A stretch of 64,000 nt of DNA from Roridomyces roridus (Eukaryota > Basidiomycota > Agaricomycetes > Agaricales > Mycenaceae): the NCBI GenBank assembly GCA_029378245.1, contig JARKIF010000020.1:930001-994000 (forward strand), read 5' to 3'. Each line of letters opens with the position of its first letter. Positions within the stretch are counted from its first letter, which is position 1. Below the pieces are notes generated by a model. It was not told the origin of the DNA, searched no databases, and saw only the letters and a program-made list of their open reading frames with translations. This document shows, piece after piece, positions 45,601-56,759 of the stretch. A program made the position numbers and the translations under genes.

Positions 45601-48240
45601 TTCCAGTTCGACCGACCTGCGGACTCTCCTTTGACCAAAGGTACTCGGCGGGCTGGCGTTCCAACAGACTTGGATTCAGAACGACCTCATATGCTATCTC
45701 GCAGAATCAATCTCGCTCTAACTGAAAACGATGACGCAAGCACTAAAAATGTATAAGTACTCTCCTCGCTGGCTAGTGCTCCCCGTTCATTCATTCGATC
45801 TGGTACACATGCACCCACTCCGCACAGTCAACATTGGCCGGTTCTTCGTTCGACTCGGAGTACAGGCCTTGTCGAAGGTGAGTGAGTAGCAACATTTTTG
45901 TCTTCGAGCACTGAGCGCTGAGCAGGCTCGAATGTGCATACGTTTGTGTTCATTTCCCGTTCGACTGGCCTCTCTTTTGAGTCGTTTTGAATGGCTATTA
46001 GTATCTATGCCCGATTTTACGACTTGCAAGTACTCATGGTTCCAAGAGACTTGAACTCAGAGCGATCATATCCTACATACCTCTCCCTCTGGCTGGGACC
46101 TTTATTCGCGACTCGCGATTCACGATCCACGTTCGATCCGTGCTCTTGAACTTCCACCTGTGGCAGTTCTTCTTTTTGGACTCCAAAGAAACTCCCAACT
46201 CCAACGGCGATTATGCCTCTTCGTCAATAGGATGGCCCGCCCGCATTTCGATTCCAATTTCAACGCCTCGAGGTCGACGCGCGGCGTGGCCGATCGAGGT
46301 TCTCTTGCCAATCCGACTGCCCTGACTGGGAGTTCAATCAAAGAACTTGAAAACACAACGAAATTCCGGCTATCTAAGGGATTTCTGACGTTCTAACTTG
46401 TTAACCCATCGTCCATTCACTCGATGCCTGTGCTGCTCCGGGGCCCCCGGCTTCTGTCTCGCACGACGCCAATGCCAATGTATTCTGGATGAGACTCTTT
46501 TTTCAGAGACAGACAGACAGACCGTCTCCAACGGCGATGACGCAAGCGCTAAATCTGTATACCTCTGTGGCTAGGACTTACCGGCACTCGATCTTGACAC
46601 TAATGTAAGATCTGCGGCCCACAGTACACACATCCACTCCACGCAGCCATCGTTGGCCGGTTCCTCGTTCGACTCGAGCACAGGCCTTTCATGGGGAACT
46701 GGAAGCACCGTTTTTTTTCATCTTCGACCAGGCTTGATCGAATAAAGAGGCTTGTGTTGAATTTTTTTTCCTTTGTTCTGGACTCCAAGAGCAAATTCCT
46801 CCACCGACAATGTCATCGTCACCGGTATCCCGTTAAACTAACACACATCTCTCTTCCGTGGAAACAATCTCGCTCTGGATGACCTTGTTGACTGCGACCT
46901 CGATTCACGGTCCACCTTCGATTCGTGCTCCTGACCTGACTGAATGGGTTTGTCATTTTTTTTGGAAACAAATTACCGGCACTCACGTCTCGAATCTCGA
47001 TGCCACCGCTGTCAATCGTTGGCTTGAAATGTCTCAAGCTCCCCGGGCAGCTTCGAGCGAGCACTCGCACCGCGTTCCTGAAGTCCCTCGGCTCTCGCCC
47101 ATACGACTCTCGAGTCTCAACGTACCTGAGTGTATGACTGGGACCACAATTGACCTACTCATCCTGTGCCTTCTCAGCTCACAGGGAGACACTTCATCAT
47201 CCCCGAGGCTCCCGCACACTCGTTCGATTCGAAGGTCCGGTTGTGTGTCACGAAGAACATTTTCTTGAATTTTTGACAGCCCTTCGCATCGGCCTGCCAA
47301 TTCCTTGCCGCGCCAGTACTTCAATATTTCCACCTATTCACTCCATCCTAACCACATGAAAAAACATGCAACTGTGCGCACATTCCAAATGATAAATGCA
47401 CGTTCTATCTCTGCCTTCATCCTACGTGTCTCATTCGGGAAGCAGTACGTTGCAAAATGACCCGCGCACTCGTTCGACTCGAGTTTCCGGTGTGATAGCG
47501 TGTCACGCCTGTTTTTTGTTGCAAGTCTTGTTGCTTTCAACACCGGCATGAGCGCCGCTCCCCTCCATCGCCTTCCTTCTGCCGACGCATTATGTAGTAT
47601 CTGAAAATTGCAAGAACATTGACACACGCAGCTGTGCCAGCCACAGACATCCAGATCCACGTTCAATCCGTGCTCTGGGCCTAGCAGCCGGACATCCTCA
47701 AAGTTTTGTTACCTGTCAAGACCTAGTGATGCTGGCTCGCACGGAAAAAAAGGATGCTATCTGACGCTTGCACAACTACCACGTGCTGTCACTGCATCAA
47801 CTTCCACCCCAGGACTACATCAAAGATCCGCGTTCGACAACTTGTTGTCTTCTTTCTTCGTTTTGAGTCAAAGTGGAAATTCCCAACTCCAACGGCTCTT
47901 CATTGATGTCCTTATCAACATCCCGATTCTAGTACCTCTCTCTTCCGTAGCAACAATGTCGCTCCAGCTGACTTTGTTAGCTGGGACCTTCACGATCCAC
48001 GTTCGATTCGTGGTCTTGCAATTTACCACTGCGATCTAATCCTCATCTTTTGCGTCATCTTTTTGGAGTGTAGAAAGAAATCCCAACGCCAACATCGCCC
48101 TGAAGTTCCATCTCCAGGCGTGGCGATCACTCACACCGCATTCCTGAAGCCCCTCGGCTCTCGCCCACGCGTGTTTTTCTAGTCTCAAGGCTGAAGAATT
48201 GGCATACCGTAGCTGTTTTGAACCTATACACATCTCGGAT
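42660..48240 (+). repeat. Array of diverged SINE-like units with tRNA-type boxes
   Basis: At least seven units share a chain of words in fixed order: CCAACGGCGATGACGCAAG, CACTAAATCTGTATAC, CTCGCTGGCTAGTG, CATTCGATCTGTGGCACACA, CCACTCCACGCAGTCA, TTGGCCGGTTCCTCGTTCGA, CTCGGAGTACAGGCC, then a T-run and CGAGCAGGCTCGATCGAG. The second word group starts at about 43140, 43612, 43975, 44330, 45253, 45720 and 46525. TGGCTAGTG resembles a Pol III A box and GGTTCGACTC a B box, about 85 bp apart, and a T5-T9 run follows. A second module (GATCCACGTTCGATCCGTGC) follows several units. No protein gene is supported in the interval. Confidence 0.7.
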
Positions 48241-48384
48241 GCATCGGCCCGCGATGAACACAGCTACAAATCGCATAGGTTCTATAATCACCACAAAATG
48301 CAATAACAATGGATGCAGAAGAGCCGCATCATCCCGGCGGCCGATACTCAGCTGCACAGCTGCACATTGCCATCGTTGCTCTCA

Positions 48385-50617
48385 TCAGGGGAGCCACGCA
48401 CCCGGCATCCGCGGCTCAACCTCCTCAGATCTGATGGTTATTGGCGGCCATCTCTGCAATCGTTTGGTCATCGATGGGCCAGTGAAACTGAAACACTGAT
48501 CAAATACCTTTCTTTTCATCGATTCACAGACCAAGAGAGGATATCCAAGTTCAATTGCGGCGTTTCGTGTGCGAGGATCGAAGCCCTTGGCAGCAAGCCA
48601 GCAGGAGAGCAAGTGGGAGGCCCGTGGGTCAACAAGGAAGCCTCCGGCGTAGTCTTCAAACTGTGGAGTGGGCAAACCAAGACTCTCCGCCATGTCCTGC
48701 GTCAACCGATCGCGACCATCTTTATCGAAAGCCCAGTAATATCTCTCAGACCGAGGTGAAAAGACGACCTCGAGATGCCCGCTGGCGTGCGGACGCAGGA
48801 TTGGGCGGAATAGCAACAGGTATATCGGTCGCACCGGTTCCTCGTCCATGAAAGTCCCGCGTAATGTAAACCCGTCTTGTTCACTATACACGGAGCAACT
48901 GGTAGTTGCGGAGTTGACCAAATGCAGACAGCGCCAGTCTCTGGTACGCCAACCGCCTGCAAGGTGTCAGTCAATTGTGACGATGAAGCATCTCGTGGAG
49001 ACTACCTAGGCGGGAGCAGTGACGGCGGATATGAGGCTCTTGCGTTATCCACCATTTTCTCACCATATTGGCGTCGACGGGATTCAATTCAACGGTCAGT
49101 TCCAAAGTGAAAGTGTTTTCGCAGTATTCGATTCTGTGCGTCACAGAAAATGAACGTTATTAATAACAGGCAATGACAGTAAGGATGACTGAGGGCGTAC
49201 GATTTCCACCCGTGCCCTTCATGAATGCCGGAATCAATGCCCTGGTTATCAGCATGCCAATCCCGCCAAATGAAGTGAGGCATGGTCGGGAAACTGCTGG
49301 GAAAGGGACATAGTGTGTGTTCAGAGCGAAAGTCTCCGACGGACGGCAGAGTGATGCCTCCTTCCCGGAGCCCTATGGAAGAGGTTAGAGCTCGGGACGT
49401 CAACTGGAACAGGTCATCCGCGTTGTCGAATGCGAGTTTCTGTGCGAGGATGTCGACGAGATGAGATTCCACGACATTAAATCGGCCCCATGTGTCCTGA
49501 GCTGGTCTTCTTCCTTGGATTCGACAATCGGAAAATGAGCCGTCACCACTCCCGGTAAGTTCGAAACAGAATTGGCCGCTCGAGAGTCGAATCCAAACTG
49601 ATCCCGAAAATTCATTGAGTGATCTTCCGGCCGTCTCGAGGAGATACTGGTCTGCTTCCTGCGACGGGCCCTAAATGGTCATATCCAGAAGGCAGAGGCA
49701 CTCACGTAGTATTGTGCTGCCTGGAGATCCACCACGAGTGAGTAACATCGAGAGGGCACCGCAAAATCGCAAACCATGGCAAATGAAATGTAGGCAGCAG
49801 CCAAGGGTGAGTGAGAATGCATTTCCTCGACCTGGGATACTGTGATAACCGCTGTTCAATCATAGATTAGACCGACTCGTATAAACAGAGCCCACACACC
49901 GTCACGATAAACTAGCACATTCAAGCCCGGTGAGTGATGAAGTCCAAAGAGCTGCGCGAACAAGGGATGGCTGTAATTGGCAAGGGTCAGATGTACCATG
50001 TGGCAGGATGGCCGGCTTACCGAAATTGCTGAGTATTTAGAGCCCGCTCCTTGGCCTAACGTTGTTTCAGCAGCGGCAGAATTGGGGAGCGAGACATTCT
50101 CGCCTCTTGAAACACGGAATCATCCGAACCGTAAGCCACCGCTGTCATGGGGTCTCGATTACCAAATATGCGTGCGCGGTACACCCGGGCGACGACTTTG
50201 CGCCGCCGCTGCACAGTCCCTGTTACCCGGGAAGCGGGGTCATCATCATCCACCCAAATCTCCCTCTTGTCTATCTCCTCATCGAGAATGAGATCAGCGA
50301 GTTTCACCGCGCGGAAGTCTGCGTTCCAGCGTGGTGTCGATCTGAGGGGGAAGAGAGAGAGTCATCGACAGCCACGAAGGATAGAGGTGGCAGAGGAGAG
50401 CTTACGGCTCCCTGTTACCGCTGAAGGAGACTCGGCGGATATTGTAGTTCTTGAGAGTGACTTTCGGGCCTTCTCCAGTTCCTCCAGATCCACCTCGATT
50501 GTCTCCTGGTCCGCCGGGGCCACCAGAGCCGCCTACGACCAGAGTCTAATGAGCGTCGTGTCCGGTATCCTACTGAGGCGGGTCCGCACCGTGAATGATG
50601 ATATTCGTAGTAGGCAT
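48385..50617 (-). CDS. Kinase-like-fold protein of an expanded Agaricomycete family
   Basis: Exons from 50533 onward fit in phase: 50406-50533, 50116-50341, 50021-50055, 49900-49970, 49775-49851, 49706-49720 (15 nt), 49201-49658, 49006-49133 and 48385-48956. The protein has a Gly-rich start, then VQRRRKVVARVYRARIFGN, RDPMTAVAYGSDD, FRHPLFAQLFGLHHSPGLNVLVYRD (like the N-lobe of a protein kinase: beta strands, then R-H-P-x-x-x-Q-L-F-G) and a unique C-terminal part with YYWAFDKDGRDRLTQDMAESLGLP and AAKGFDPRTRNAAIELGYPLL. No catalytic HRD or DFG motifs are seen, so catalysis is unlikely. The 5' end is uncertain: MPTTNIIIHG at 50617 misses phase by one base in a G/C run. The 3' end may include one more intron near 48470. 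Confidence 0.7.
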
Positions 50618-51926
50618 GGCGAAGTCGATGTCGTCCTCGTGGTACAGAGGCGGTGTGCTCTATAAGAAGCCAACACAGCTTCGGAAACATAATTGACAAG
50701 CGTCAGGACAGCCTCAGCAGCATTCTAGCTGTCGCGGCCAACAGAAATATAGGACGGGAAAGCAGTCCAGGCGGCTAACGAAGGCGTCCGTGGCAATACT
50801 TGTCTGGTTGCTTGCGACAGTGCTTCACGCGTTGTGGGGCATGGGTTTTCCTGTGGGATCTGCGAGCTAAGCCTGGGTGGTTGAATGAAGTCCAGGAACG
50901 ATGGTGTAATTACGCTTGCTTGTACACCGGGTGAAGTCCTGGAACCGGCGTTCGTTATTCGGACCGTGCCGTGTAGTCTATCCTATCCCATCCTATCCAT
51001 GTCAGTGGCCGCCGCTCTATTCTTTCGGCGCAGAGCGTCAGAAAACCGTCAGAAGAGTACAAGGCAGGCTGTCACATTTCGTCATTTTACTGATGCTACC
51101 AGTCAGAAAACAGTACCAGTCAATGAATCTCGTGGTTCTCAGCCAAAATTAAATCCGTCAAAGAAAAACAACGCAAGGGCCGGCGTGGGCGAACGCAGAT
51201 TAGGAAGAAGCGGAGCGGAAGCACCGTGGTGCCAATGCACAAGTGCACCTTGCGTGGGATTTACCCACAGGTGGGCGTTTGTATAACGCAGATGAGCGAG
51301 CTCGATGGGCACGATCAAGACAACGATGCACACGCGGGGTGGTACAGTGCGGGGTAGCACAAGCGAAATGAAAAGCGCGAAGCCCTGCGCGAGAAGGAAA
51401 GAAAGAAAGATAGAACGAGATGAAGAGGCGGAGGGCAAGGATGGATACGACACGAAACGCCAAGATGGGTATCCGACGCCCGCCGCCCATCCATCCGTCT
51501 GAAAACAGAGAACAAAAGAGAAAGGAAATGATAAAAAAAACGACACACGAGCCACAGGTCTGTCCGCGGGGATGCGGAACGCAGTGAACGTCAGTTCCGG
51601 AAAAGCCGCAATTCAATCTTGTCTCTCGCTGCATGCATATGAACTTGTTGGCTACAACATCGATTCCAGATCCACGTTCGACCCGTGCTCTTGGAGCTAC
51701 GGGGTTACGCCAATCTTTTTGAACTACATACACGAAGAATCCCCAACTCCAACGGCAGTTATGGCTCTCTTTATTAATGTAATGTCCACCCGACCACGAC
51801 CAACGATGGTTCGAATCTGAGTCTGCATCCTCGCGTGACCGTCGTATACGGCCGAATTTGACTGTGTCCCAGCGTTTCAAGAAAGACCGTGCTCAATTCG
51901 CCATAAATTTACAACTCCGCCAACCC
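50618..51926. other. Repeat-rich intergenic region
   Basis: It holds the mate of the segmental duplication (51228-51550), a family-2 T-arm module (51667-51690) and, at about 51810-51926, a copy of the flank found at 61845-61945. No gene is supported. Confidence 0.5.
51228..51550. repeat. Duplicated fragment of the Ser/Pro-rich gene
   Basis: It matches 40790-41212 in order and orientation, with a deletion of about 110 bp. It includes the putative exon-donor context CGCCCACCTGTG|ggtaaat on the minus strand. No open gene remains. Confidence 0.7.
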
Positions 51927-51936
51927 AATCTCCTTC

Positions 51937-52437
51937 TAGTCTGGTGGTTACCACGCCCCCGTATGAGGAGGGTTGCATCATTAGATAATCACCCCATTTG
52001 GATGGCACGTGCTTTCTCGCATTCATGTCAAATTCATGTTCTCGACACGTAAAAATTGCTTTCAGACGTGTATAGGGCCTATTTGAGCAAGATGGCTCGT
52101 ATATCTGAATGCTTCTGGCTCCCTTCCTGCGTGAACTTGCAAAAACTGGGGAAACACGGTTGGACCACGTGAGTTTGACATAGGAACAGCATCGCCACTC
52201 TCCGAACTTATCTCGTTCCACATCGCGTTTGCAACCCGCTCACCGAGATATTAACCACTCATGATACACTAGGACTTGTACCTTTCTCCAAAATTCAAAA
52301 ATACACGTCCGGACACGTAGAAATTGAGAGCTCATGCAATTGCTTATATAATGACGCAAGGCTACGGCTATCAGGGCACGGTTGCCAACAGACTATGTTG
52401 GCGGAGGTTACGGAGCCACGGTCTGTCGAGAGAGACT
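51937..52437. mobile_element. 501-bp insertion with 10-bp duplication at the 3' end of MPPKAKK paralogue 1
   Basis: The segment is flanked by AATCTCCTTC at 51927-51936 and 52438-52447. Paralogue 2 at 61.95 kb has the uninterrupted site with one AATCTCCTTC, which proves an insertion. The termini share only AGTCT, so no clear inverted repeat. A 10-bp duplication suits MULE-type elements or a retroposon. No gene inside. It replaced the last codons of paralogue 1. Confidence 0.8.
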
Positions 52438-53282
52438 AATCTCCTTCCCATCATCCCCCTTCCTCGCACGAACAGCCCAAAAGGGGAACTCCAGTTTACC
52501 CCCCGACCCGTGTCCCTTGCGTTTATACAACCCACTATACTTCACATTAAACGACAGGAAGCCCTCGAAAATCTCAGCGCCGTCTTCCCCTGTCCAGGCG
52601 AGCTTCATACGAAACACACCCGACGCGGAGGACACACCGCAGTGGTCTTCCGTGAGGGCAGTACGACCCGAGACGCCCGCCCCAGTTGTGGGTGGCGTGA
52701 TAAAGTCCTTGCGCTGGGCAGCGGTGAACACGAGCTTGTCCACGAGCTCGATGTCCTCGATAGAGATATCCCACGGCATCTCCTCCATCGGGTCGCGGAG
52801 AGGAGTGCGCAGGCGTCCGGGTTTAGCGCCAGTCTCGGGGAGGAGACAGCGTCCGGTCGAGTCGGGCTTGGCCTGATATTTGAGGATCGTCTTGTATAGC
52901 GCCGCGAATTGAGGGTTGGATTCGCCGGAGGGGAGGTAGACGGATTTGAGGAATGAGAGTTCCATGGGGTAGATGTCGAATTTGCCAGTGAGAGGCTGGC
53001 GAGTGGCATTAGCAGGGATACAAAAGAGCAATGCAAATTCGTACCTTGTCCTCCGCAGGCTGTAAACGTAGTGTGAGGGATAGCTAGTGAGTAGTACAAG
53101 TCCACGCACCTCCTTCTCGGCTTCCGTCTTCGTCTTTTTGACGCATTTTTTCGCGCCTCCAGCGTCCGCGTCAGTCTGCGTTTCCGGGGAGCGGGCGCGT
53201 TTGGCAGTGCTCTTCTTCGCTTTCTGTGGTACCGAGTCAGAGAGTCAATGGGTGGAGGGAGAGGATCGCGTACGGGGGGCAT
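52408..53282 (-). CDS. MPPKAKK-family protein, paralogue 1 (C-terminus changed by insertion)
   Basis: Exons 53274-53282 (9 nt), 53110-53223, 53045-53059 (15 nt) and 52408-52995 join in phase to 241 residues: MPPKAKKSTAKRARS, a Lys-rich tail, then PLTGKFDIYPMELSFLKSVYLP, ILKYQAKPDSTGRCLLPETG, PMEEMPWDISIEDIELVDKL, FTAAQRKDFITPPTTGAGV and GLYKRKGHGSGGKLEFPFWAVRARKGDDGKEI. I recognise a common Agaricomycete family of unknown function; the basic N-terminus suggests a nuclear role. Comparison with paralogue 2 shows the native end is GKEIGLTEL-stop, whereas here the 501-bp insertion supplies SLSRQTVAP and a new stop. So the protein is intact except for its last residues. Confidence 0.8.
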
Positions 53283-54696
53283 CGGTGGTCAGTATGGCGA
53301 GTGGCAAGAGCAAACGTGATCTCTTGTTGTCTTGTTTGTCTCTTGTTGTTCTTTCGGCCAATGATCCGAGTGATGATGACTATCACCTCTTGGCACCGAC
53401 CTTCATGATCTCCGAGTCGCTCACGCGTCCTGGACATCTCCGTGCACTCCTCCCTGAACAACTCTGCGTTACTGGCCAGGATCGTTGTCTCTCGCTATTC
53501 CTTGGCTGCACCGCTCTTCCGGAGCCCATGATGGTGTCGCTGCTCCTGTGCGGGAAATCCACCTCTGGGGTCTATCCTGCGCTCTCCGCATAAGTCTTTA
53601 CTCCCAAAGACCGAGGCACGACCAAAATGGACAAAGACCGGCTGGGTGGCCCTTGGAAGCATCAAAATCTACGAACTACAAATTATCCGTTCTTTAAGAT
53701 TATAGCACCATCTACCTGCTTTTGAGGGCCATTGCTGTTGCATGGCAATCCGAGTCTGGGGCTGTGGAATCTGGATTGAGGCGGACCTTTTGTGTTTTGT
53801 AAAAGTAGGGCATAAAGACTCGAGAGTGTGAAACTTGGGCATTGACTTTGCACTGTAAGCACCTCAATCCTGACGAGCAAGGTGAAAGGTTCATTACACA
53901 GGACTGAATTTTCAAACAGAACCGACAGTGGTGTGGACGTAGGACCACTGGCCCAGGCAACCACGGAGATGACAGCGCGCTGCGTGGACATCGCGGTAGA
54001 ACAGCACGGGTGACGGACTCGGAGGTCATCAGATTCAAACAGTGAGAGGTGGTGCCTGGTTAGGGGACACCGAAAGAAAGCGCGGCCTGGCGGCTGAATC
54101 CGTTCTGCTTCTCGGACTCAGTGGAGATTGTAACCGTAGAGACCTAGCCCGGCGGGTAAGATGATAAGATTCGGGTTCAATGTGTAAAAGTAAATGACAA
54201 GGGCCTACCAAAAGGAGACAAAATGATCGAAAAACTACCTTGAATGGAAATGATCCCACCACCGGCACTGACGTCATCGAAAAAGTGCGACCCCATTCTT
54301 GCGGGAAAACGACCGATAAAGCCGAGCTTAAAAATAAATTTTTAAGACTCGGAATCCCAAATCTATCCCCATATATTTGTCTCATTCCGCCACCCTCTCC
54401 TTTCCACGGGCAGATTGCTGTTCAAAGCTGTTGAACCTCGGTTCAACTTTTACAGCTTTTTCTCACGAGAACCCAGACTTCAACAGTATCCAAGGCCATG
54501 TGCCGCCGGCTTCAGGCAACGTATGCCTGCCGGAGCTTTGGCATTCGTCCGCTAACCAGGCATCTGAGAAGAATTCTGAAGCTCTACAGCCCTACATGAC
54601 AGATTGCTGTTCCTCCAGTACGAAAGCTTCGAACGCCGCGACACCCGTCCCCTCGGCACAGCTCAGTAGCTGATAACACGCGGAACAATGGAGCAA
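53283..54696. other. Intergenic stretch
   Basis: No supported gene. At 53684-53713 a 27-30 nt word (ATTATCCGTTCTTTAAGATT core) recurs inverted at 11876-11905 inside the long intron. Confidence 0.45.
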
Positions 54697-54699
54697 CTT

Positions 54700-55974
54700 C
54701 ACTGTGGTTGTCAAACCCCCTGGAATTCAGGTACTCGCATCCTGACTTTCAGCATTCAGTCTCTTTTGACCTGAAATTGGTTTCAGGTACTTGGGATTTC
54801 AGGGAGTTTTTTCAGGTATCTCTCGGGGCTGAGTTGGACATTGTGAAAGTCAGCATTTTTCAACGTGAATTGTACAGGGAAATTTTTGAGAGATTGTACT
54901 TATGCAAAGTCATTTATTCTTTCCCACCCCTACTTAATGAAGGTACGGTTGAAGATGGTAATCCATATGTAGTGCTCAGCAGTGAGTCGACAATGACCGG
55001 TTGGTTGGTGGAGTCCTCTGCACGTGCCGCCGATGCCGGTTCCGAATTGAATTGTGGAGCTGGTGACGTCAGGCTTGCTCATCCTCTCACTCTCCACCCA
55101 CCACCACCGTCCACCATCTCCTCCGTCCCGCCTCGCTTTCTCCCCATCCTGCCAACCCGGCCAACCTTACTCTCTCTGGTGTTGTACATCTTCTCTCACT
55201 CTTGGGTACCCAACCCGGCTCGGGCTGTGCGTTCTCATACGCTCCACTCACTCCATCGCTTAGCGCTCCACAGCCAATATAAAGCTGCCTTGGGATGCTC
55301 GACGCCCCCAAACTTCCCCCATTCCCTCACCCTAGTTATGTGCTGCCCGCTTGACCCCTCGACGAGACTTATTAGGTGCGTTCTCGGACGCATCTTGACT
55401 GCCCAACACTCACCTTGGACCGTATAGCCTGCATACGGACCAGTCCTCCCATGCCAGTCCCATTGTCCGGCTACACCAGATGACTCGCTACCAGCTCGGC
55501 TGTGAATAGTCTTTGGGTGTGTCACGCGCCGTATCATTCATTCATCTCACTGACTTCTTTTGGCAGTCCTGTCCAATCAGTGGATGCTGTTTGTCGTGGT
55601 GAGTTGTCCACTCCCCGCGCGGACTGACCTCCTTGCTAGAAGCACGGGTTGATGACCGACGAGGAACTGAACGGTGCCCAGTAGTAGACAGCCATGTATT
55701 TCCATATCAATCATACAGAATTTCACTACCTTTTTGTGTGTTATTCCCCCCTGCCCAATACCTGAAGATGTGGCGTATTCAGCTTGATATTGACCGGAAG
55801 TCAGGTCAAAACACCCTGAATCCGACCCCTGGAATGTTTCCTTTAATACCTGAAAACCGGCACCCTGAAATTTGAAATGTTCTACTGGAATCCAGGTAGT
55901 TATCTACCTGAAATCCAGGTCTCCAGCATACTGAAATCACTACCTGGAATCCAGGTTGTTGGCGGACCACAGTG
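54700..55974. mobile_element. 1275-bp CACTG-ended element with 3-bp duplication (CACTA-like)
   Basis: It starts CACTGTGGT and ends ACCACAGTG, flanked by CTT at 54697-54699 and 55975-55977. Ten bases inside each end begins CCTGGA(A/T)T(T/C)CAGGTA, and many CCTGAAATCCAGGTA-like palindromes fill the subterminal 250 bp (54.71-54.82 and 55.76-55.97 kb). Its layout matches the 23.1-kb element (same CACTG start, 3-bp duplication, element-specific subterminal words) but the motif differs, so it is a distinct family. A long plus-strand frame inside (to 55427) has no recognisable domain; I see no transposase. Confidence 0.8.
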
Positions 55975-55977
55975 CTT

Positions 55978-56759
55978 TTCGCCGGAAGATGACGCGTCCC
56001 ACGGCATGCCATGCGCATATAAAGAAACCCTGGATTGCCGTTGTGTCCCCCACACTCCTGCCCATCGAACCATTGTTCCCGCCGGACCCGCATTGCTGCC
56101 CAGGTCCTGCTCTTCGTCTTCTGAGCTCTCCGGCGCGTCTGGCTCTCTCTGTAATGATTCAGGATCAATTTTTACCTACATACTTGGAGTTCTAAGCTTG
56201 GCCCGCCAATCCCGCCTGAATACCTGAACATTCCAATTCTTATACAACCATCCTCAATTCCAAGCCTCCGCCCTCGGCGCTTCGCTTGCTGCCTGCGATC
56301 ACCTGTGTTCCAAATAGACTGTCGGGTATCCCGCTGCTGAACCATAAACTCACTGCTCTGAGGTCACTCTCGATCCCCTACGCTATCTGGCTGCTCAATG
56401 GCTCGTCGTAATTACATCTCCGGCAATTTGCAACTGATCATTCTCAGGGCAGCCGTGGTATTCTCCTGCACCTCGCACAGATCCTCCGCCGTCCATCTAA
56501 TGCCTGTTATAGGGTAGTCTTCCCTCGCTACTTCTGTGGCCTACCAATGCAACTTCCCACTCCAAATCTTTCTCTGCTCAGTGACTTCTGACCCGTATGT
56601 ACTACGTAGTGCCAATGACAAGCTTATTGCCAATCTGAAGTCGCTTGCCGGAGCGGAGCGAAGGCATGCCTTGTGTCCCATAACTTGTTGCGCCAGATCA
56701 CTAATCACCGACTGACGAATCACCGTCCCCCTTCCGATTCCTTCTCGCTTCTCACCACC
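55978..56759. other. Upstream region of the FAD oxidoreductase gene
   Basis: No gene seen. The last 100 bp are pyrimidine-rich (tcccccttccgattccttctcgcttctcaccacc), typical of fungal leaders before the ATG at 56760. Confidence 0.5.

Noticed and set aside
54708..55427. A 239-codon plus-strand frame, apparently a gene.
   Set aside because: It starts at a non-ATG codon only 8 bp inside the left end of a CACTG-ended element and reads through its subterminal repeat words.
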